Below, in pieces: positions 23,801 through 26,961 of a DNA stretch of 26,961 nucleotides; the stretch's first letter is position 1, and each line of letters opens with the position of its first letter. The notes below the pieces were generated by a model. It was given only the letters and a program-made list of their open reading frames with translations, made no database searches and had not been told where the DNA came from. Origin of the DNA: JAUWQU01 sp964605095 (GTDB lineage: Bacteria > Planctomycetota > Phycisphaerae > SM23-33). A program made the position numbers and the translations under genes. The stretch covers positions 1 through 26,961 of the forward strand of contig CAZSBS010000026.1 of NCBI GenBank assembly GCA_964605095.1, read 5' to 3'.

Positions 23801-25575
23801 AGAAATTCGACGCCCTGGCCAAGGCTGAGCTTGACGCGGCCCGCGCGGAGGGCAGTCCCGAGCGCATCCTTGCCGTCGAGAAGCGCTGGCCCGCCAGCAT
23901 CTGGGCTGACGACTCGCTGTTTTACTATGCCGAGGCCGGATACCTCAAGGCCAGGCAGGATCCCAACTCCGGCGAGGTCGATCTGGCCAACGCATGCCGG
24001 CAGCTCGACCGCGTATTCCGCTCAGCCGGCAGCGAGCGTCGCGTCTCGGCGGGGGCCGCGCTGGCGTTAATATACACGCGAGGTCAGTGGTACACGAGCG
24101 CCCGCAACGTGGTTGCGGACCTGCGGAAATGCGATGGCGAGACGAAGGTGTCATTCGCCGACATCCAGGGCAAGCTCGGCGACGTGCTGAAGCTGATCGA
24201 GTCCGGCCAGGGCGAGCAGTCGGATCGGCCACTGGCGGACGTGAGCATAATTCGCCCGCCGCTGGTCGAGAAGTTCGCCATAAAGGGCGATTCCGCGCAC
24301 ATCTTGTTCGACCAGGACTATCGCCCGCTGCGCGTGGACGACCGAGTCGCGATGATCTCCGAGGGCGACGCGATAATGCTCAACGTCGCCGGCGACCGCG
24401 GCGAGGCCGAGTGGAAAACCCCCGCCGGGATCGACCGGACCGGTACCGACCGCCCCGCGTCTTTGCCGCCAGGCATGAGGCTCATGGGCGCGCTTAGCCG
24501 CGACAGGCGGATCCTTGTCGTCGCCGACCGAAAAAGCGCACGCGGCATCGACGTCAATAACGGCAAGATCGGCTGGAACGCCGAGTACGCCGGCGGCGAG
24601 GTCGGCCTCGGCTCGTTCTATTGCATGGGCGCCGGCCAGGGCGTGCTGGTGCTGGCCGACACCGCCGGAAAGGTCGTCTGCCTGGATATCGCCAACGGCA
24701 AGAAGCTATGGGCGAACAAGCTCACCGGCGGGCGAAGCCGCCTGCCTCTCGGCTCGCCCCGCATCGGTGGGGGGCTGGTCCTGTTCCGCACCGACGGAGG
24801 CAGGACCGTCACGGCCTTGAGCCTGTCGCGACAGGGCAGGGTCGTGGGAAGCTGGTCCGGCAAGCAGGCGTCCGACATCGCCGTCACTGAGGACGGAATC
24901 ATGCTGATGATGATCGACGGCGAGTTGACGGCTCGCGAGGCCGAGAGCATCGACAAGCCGATCTGGAAGGTCAGTTACGACGCCAACAAGAATCCCGGCA
25001 TCATCGGCGTGGCGAACGACATGCTGGCCGTGGCGCGCGACGCGTCGGGCGGGCTCGTGGACGTGCTGAGCATACTTGGCGGCGGGCGGCGGTTTGCGTC
25101 GCTGGAGCCGGGGCCAATCGGGGGCTCGCCGGGCATTGCCATTGAGGCGGCCTTCGACCACGGGCAGTTGTTCATGCTTTGCGCGGCCGGGCTGACCATG
25201 CCACGCCGGGGCCAGTATGGGCAGATAACCAATGCCCGCGGACTGGGCCTCCAGAAGTTCAACCTTGCCGACGGCAAGCGGCTCTGGAGCAGGGACATCG
25301 AGAACACGGCGATGTTCTACCCCAACGTGCTGCCCATGGTGGTGGGGCGAAACCACGTGGCCGTCTCGGCCAAGCACTACCAGCCGGGCCAGAACTGCTG
25401 CGTGTATGTCATCGACTCGCAGACCGGGCAGGACGTCCAGAAGATCGACTTTGGGAGCGCCGCGGCCGACATCAACGAGCAGCGCCGGCGCCAGGCCATG
25501 GGCCCGCCGGTAATGACCAATGGCCGGCTTGTCGTCGAGACGGGCGAAGGAGTGAGCGTAAATGGTGAAAAATAA
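20860..25575 (+). CDS. Giant exported PQQ-like beta-propeller / TPR protein
   Basis: 1571 aa. The N-terminus is basic (RRLRRTR) and followed by a hydrophobic segment ending SAWA-AED, a signal peptide. Next come a TPR-like region (about 90-230, AGKYDQAIQILQALIQRP), a first PQQ-like propeller (about 380-790) with blade motifs LVCLDAETGKSIWRC, AIAALDAETGEPIWGY and VLVLDAETGRPKWSK, a middle TPR region (about 815-1060, RRGQYSQAAAIAQEIADSYG), and a second propeller (about 1140-1571) with VVCLDIANGKKLWANK, KFNLADGKRLWSRDI and CVYVIDSQTGQDVQK. The blades match quinoprotein/BamB-type repeats but no enzyme active site is evident. The ATG at 20860 (GGGA nine nt upstream) is favoured; a TTG at 20851 or the ATG at 20902 are alternatives. 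It probably acts as a periplasmic scaffold, paired with the overlapping toroid gene. Confidence 0.87.
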   Translation: MCDTRRLRRTRLGAMSPVRAWVVAGMALAAAVAVSAWAAEDANNVLAANVVVHQGPAMAPAIQAVLNRTSQASPLSGPPPLMHVDDEMAGYLRTAAEDIKAGKYDQAIQILQALIQRPESGFYAEPSNRFVSMRIKANEMVGAMGDKGLNLYRALYDPQAKRLYDEAMASDCPELNLRRLGERYLHTTWGPKALETLAEVYFDRASFAQAAGCWRQLLSGMAPGPARGAILAKVAAALSMGGLAEDARLAGEQVRKDYSNVSVEMGGASESLVAFLDRVAKLGPPASDENLSGPAGWPGLGGLADGLGRMSECDVVLAPQGQWPSQKPEDLAGDDLTSRLQAGGAMYLSGSNSYKGYVQPGRQTIRLRDGHLQMRTLINNGNSTAAGSEVILPPMLHPVVAGGRVFIRTEERIVSLDMLTLGDAWESVSLPMVRKLNKLPNVNVYFGGGYQYIGDNGRYAMTIGGGKLFTVYDYLPNNNNLRYIRQQAGAVADLDEGSCMSALSIKGQCMVLWSVGRGSGDSDVLRGGMFLTAPTYYAGRLYTVVHYLESYVLVCLDAETGKSIWRCPIAQAPAMVGGMSYQLGAEAQLAIGSPPAVADGRVFVTTNAGAIAALDAETGEPIWGYQYDSKINVASQRYMRSSVYSGRTAVWMPGNPVIVSRGLVVCLPADSESVLVLDAETGRPKWSKSRRNQFDLTAIDADRILLSGQGLLVYRISDGAQLNAAGDRDPGDMNIFGRPAVTGRRVLASSLGKIYSMDLKTYAINTMELAKANGMLGNLISVDGKLMASSMLGVCTYFSYDLAHTELTRRIEQSPPELRAPLLLQRAQLAFDAKRFSQALEGLLACRKLAGDQRDDQMAAQLPHLLYRTYVALGNHAANDDEMKRMFDLVDTVASTVQEKAHMRLRMAKYFERRGQYSQAAAIAQEIADSYGDEDLVDVEIGPNADDSVRFSQGQMTQPGKKIAGDYIHKLIEIYGRGCYEKFDALAKAELDAARAEGSPERILAVEKRWPASIWADDSLFYYAEAGYLKARQDPNSGEVDLANACRQLDRVFRSAGSERRVSAGAALALIYTRGQWYTSARNVVADLRKCDGETKVSFADIQGKLGDVLKLIESGQGEQSDRPLADVSIIRPPLVEKFAIKGDSAHILFDQDYRPLRVDDRVAMISEGDAIMLNVAGDRGEAEWKTPAGIDRTGTDRPASLPPGMRLMGALSRDRRILVVADRKSARGIDVNNGKIGWNAEYAGGEVGLGSFYCMGAGQGVLVLADTAGKVVCLDIANGKKLWANKLTGGRSRLPLGSPRIGGGLVLFRTDGGRTVTALSLSRQGRVVGSWSGKQASDIAVTEDGIMLMMIDGELTAREAESIDKPIWKVSYDANKNPGIIGVANDMLAVARDASGGLVDVLSILGGGRRFASLEPGPIGGSPGIAIEAAFDHGQLFMLCAAGLTMPRRGQYGQITNARGLGLQKFNLADGKRLWSRDIENTAMFYPNVLPMVVGRNHVAVSAKHYQPGQNCCVYVIDSQTGQDVQKIDFGSAAADINEQRRRQAMGPPVMTNGRLVVETGEGVSVNGEK

Positions 25576-26752
25576 CCGCGCGGGCTTTGCCCGCGAATGG
25601 CAGAATGTTCAATGTTCAATGCTCAATGCGGGCGCGGCCCCGCGGCGCGGGTTCCGGCGCGCGGCGGTGATGATCTCCGCCGTCACGATATGTCTGGTCA
25701 ATCTGCCGGCCGCCAGGGCCGAGCCTCCTGGCCCGGTGCTGCCGGAGATGATGGACGCCAAGACCGTCAAGTGCATCGACATGGGGCTCAACTACCTCGT
25801 CAAGACGCAGCGAGCCGACGGAAGCTGGCTCAACAGCGGCGGCTTCGGAAGCTACCCGGCCGCGATGACCGCCCTGGCGGGCATGTCGCTGATGGCCGGC
25901 GGCTCGACGACCGAGACCGGCCCCTACAGCCGCAACGTCAGCAGGGCCATGAACTACCTCATCCGCATCGCCAAGAGCCAGAATGACGGGCTTATCAGCG
26001 GGCCCGGCAGCGAGGGCCGGAGCATGTATGGCCACGGGTTCGGGATGCTTTTCCTGGCCCAGTGCTACGGCACGGAGCTTGACCGTGAAACCGGCAAGGA
26101 CCTCCGCGATGTGCTTGACAAGGCAGTGGCGGTCACCGTCGGCTCGCAGTCGGACCTCGGCAAGCAGAGCAACAATGCCGGCGGGTGGATTTACACGCCG
26201 ACGAGCAAAGGCGACGAGGGCTCGGTGACCGTAACGCAGCTCCAGGCCTTGCGGGCGTGCCGCAACGCCGGGATAAAGGTGCCCAAGTCCACCATAGACC
26301 GGGCCGTGGCGTACCTCAAGTACTGCCAGATGCCTGACGGCGGGATATGCTATTCCGCCCAGAGCCGCGGCTCGTCGCGCCCGGCGATTTCCGCGGCCGC
26401 GATCGCGTGCTTCTACGCCGCGGGGGTCTACGACCGCCAGTCCGGCGGGGCCGGCGTCGAAGCGGAGATGGTCGAGAAGCTCGTCAACTACGTCCGCGGG
26501 CAGGTCAGCACGGAGAACTCGTCCTGGGGCGGGCATTATTTCTACACGCATCTTTACCTTGCACAGGCGTGGTATCAGCGAGGGGGCAAGGACTGGCAGG
26601 ACTACTACCCGCACATTCGCGAGCGGCTCCAGAAGATGCAGAGCCCCGACGGAAGCTGGAACGGAGACAGCGTCGGCACGACCTATGGAACGGCAATTGC
26701 AACGATCATCCTCCAGTTGCCGTACAACTACCTGCCGATCTACCAGAAATAG
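25562..26752 (+). CDS. Exported alpha-toroid protein with prenyltransferase/squalene-oxidase repeats
   Basis: 396 aa as drawn. It has repeated helix-pair units of the terpene-cyclase-like toroid, each with a QxxDGSW-type element: LVKTQRADGSWLN, GGWIYTP...SVTVTQLQALRACRNAGI, LKYCQMPDGGICYS and LQKMQSPDGSWNGD near the C-terminus. No DxDD cyclase motif is visible, so it is probably not a terpene cyclase. A hydrophobic segment (AAVMISAVTICLVNLPAARA, about 34-53) looks like a signal peptide. The start is uncertain: ATG at 25562 has AAGGAG upstream and overlaps the preceding gene by 14 nt, suggesting coupling. However, it puts a heptanucleotide array (25603-25630) inside the reading frame; ATG at 25619 or 25670 would avoid most or all of it. 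Confidence 0.8.
   Translation: MVKNNRAGFAREWQNVQCSMLNAGAAPRRGFRRAAVMISAVTICLVNLPAARAEPPGPVLPEMMDAKTVKCIDMGLNYLVKTQRADGSWLNSGGFGSYPAAMTALAGMSLMAGGSTTETGPYSRNVSRAMNYLIRIAKSQNDGLISGPGSEGRSMYGHGFGMLFLAQCYGTELDRETGKDLRDVLDKAVAVTVGSQSDLGKQSNNAGGWIYTPTSKGDEGSVTVTQLQALRACRNAGIKVPKSTIDRAVAYLKYCQMPDGGICYSAQSRGSSRPAISAAAIACFYAAGVYDRQSGGAGVEAEMVEKLVNYVRGQVSTENSSWGGHYFYTHLYLAQAWYQRGGKDWQDYYPHIRERLQKMQSPDGSWNGDSVGTTYGTAIATIILQLPYNYLPIYQK
25603..25630 (+). repeat. Heptanucleotide array inside a predicted coding 5' end
   Basis: Four 7-nt units: GAATGTT, CAATGTT, CAATGCT, CAATGCG. It lies within the first codons of the alpha-toroid gene if the coupled ATG at 25562 is used. Confidence 0.75.
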
Positions 26753-26764
26753 CGGGGAAGTCTT

Positions 26765-26816
26765 CAATGGTCGAATGTTCAATGTACAATGCCGGGAAAT
26801 GCCGGGAAATGCCGTG
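26765..26816 (+). repeat. Heptanucleotide array followed by a decamer repeat
   Basis: Units CAATGGT, CGAATGTT, CAATGTA, CAATGCC, then two copies of GGGAAATGCC. It starts 12 nt after the stop of the alpha-toroid gene. Confidence 0.65.
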
Positions 26817-26833
26817 ATAATGCGAAGCCGAAC

Positions 26834-26961
26834 TGAAGTCTGTAATCTGAAATCTGGAATCTGTAATCTGACATCTGTAATCTGTAATCTGTAATCTGTA
26901 ATCTGACATCTGTAATCTGAAATCTGTAATCTGTAATCTGAAATGTGACATCTGTAATCTG
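26834..26961 (+). repeat. Heptanucleotide tandem array (TGTAATC), running off the window
   Basis: At least 18 consecutive 7-nt units with consensus TGNAATC: mostly TGTAATC, with TGAAATC, TGACATC, TGGAATC and TGAAATG variants. The array continues past the window end. Minus-strand open frames across it encode only repeat translations. Confidence 0.9.

Noticed and set aside
26834..26961. CRISPR array or coding repeat at the right edge
   Set aside because: The unit is 7 nt with no spacers, far from CRISPR dimensions. Minus-strand translations give only repeated peptides because a 7-nt period cycles through the frames.

Overview
The window looks like a chromosomal segment of a high-GC planctomycete, most likely a Phycisphaerae-type lineage. 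The case rests on three secreted proteins ending in PEP-CTERM tails (PEPAT/PEPAS, a hydrophobic stretch, then RRRRK), a diheme protein of the HzsA-related type, an SGNH-esterase/phosphoesterase fusion, a TPR protein of a planctomycete kind, and large PQQ-propeller proteins. This is inferred from gene content; no rRNA or other taxonomic marker is present.

Layout. 1-29: 5' end of a tRNA on the minus strand, cut by the window edge. 303-4264 (minus): a C39-like PEP-CTERM cysteine-peptidase-fold protein, a beta-sandwich PEP-CTERM protein and an aldo/keto reductase. The spacers between these three genes are near-copies of one another, each carrying an intrinsic terminator, a consensus sigma-70 promoter and (before each PEP-CTERM gene) a leader of about 235 nt with many conserved hairpins. 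4558-5400 (plus): TauE/SafE permease. 5639-6754 (plus): a second C39-like PEP-CTERM protein with a different promoter and leader. 7025-11430 (minus): SASA/calcineurin fusion and HzsA-related diheme propeller. 11589-13926 (plus): small secreted protein, TPR protein, Ca2+/Na+ antiporter. 13942-18588 (minus): a tight operon of parvulin foldase, ABC ATPase and ABC permease fused to a CPBP protease. 19169-20422 (plus): phosphoglycerate kinase. 20860-26752 (plus): a giant PQQ-propeller/TPR protein overlapping a secreted alpha-toroid (prenyltransferase-repeat) protein.

How the genes work together. Most products are predicted to be exported, so the window is biased towards cell-envelope and periplasmic functions: sorted surface proteins, a foldase beside an ABC exporter fused to a membrane protease, a diheme propeller beside a hydrolase fusion, and a propeller/toroid pair. 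Pgk is the only clear housekeeping enzyme of central metabolism. No exosortase gene is in the window.

The most unusual signals are non-coding. First, the duplicated terminator-promoter-leader module between the PEP-CTERM genes is a candidate undescribed cis-regulatory RNA. Second, degenerate 7-nt-period repeat arrays occur in at least six places, one of them running into the 5' end of a coding region. Third, several short palindromic elements of repeat-family type occupy other spacers.
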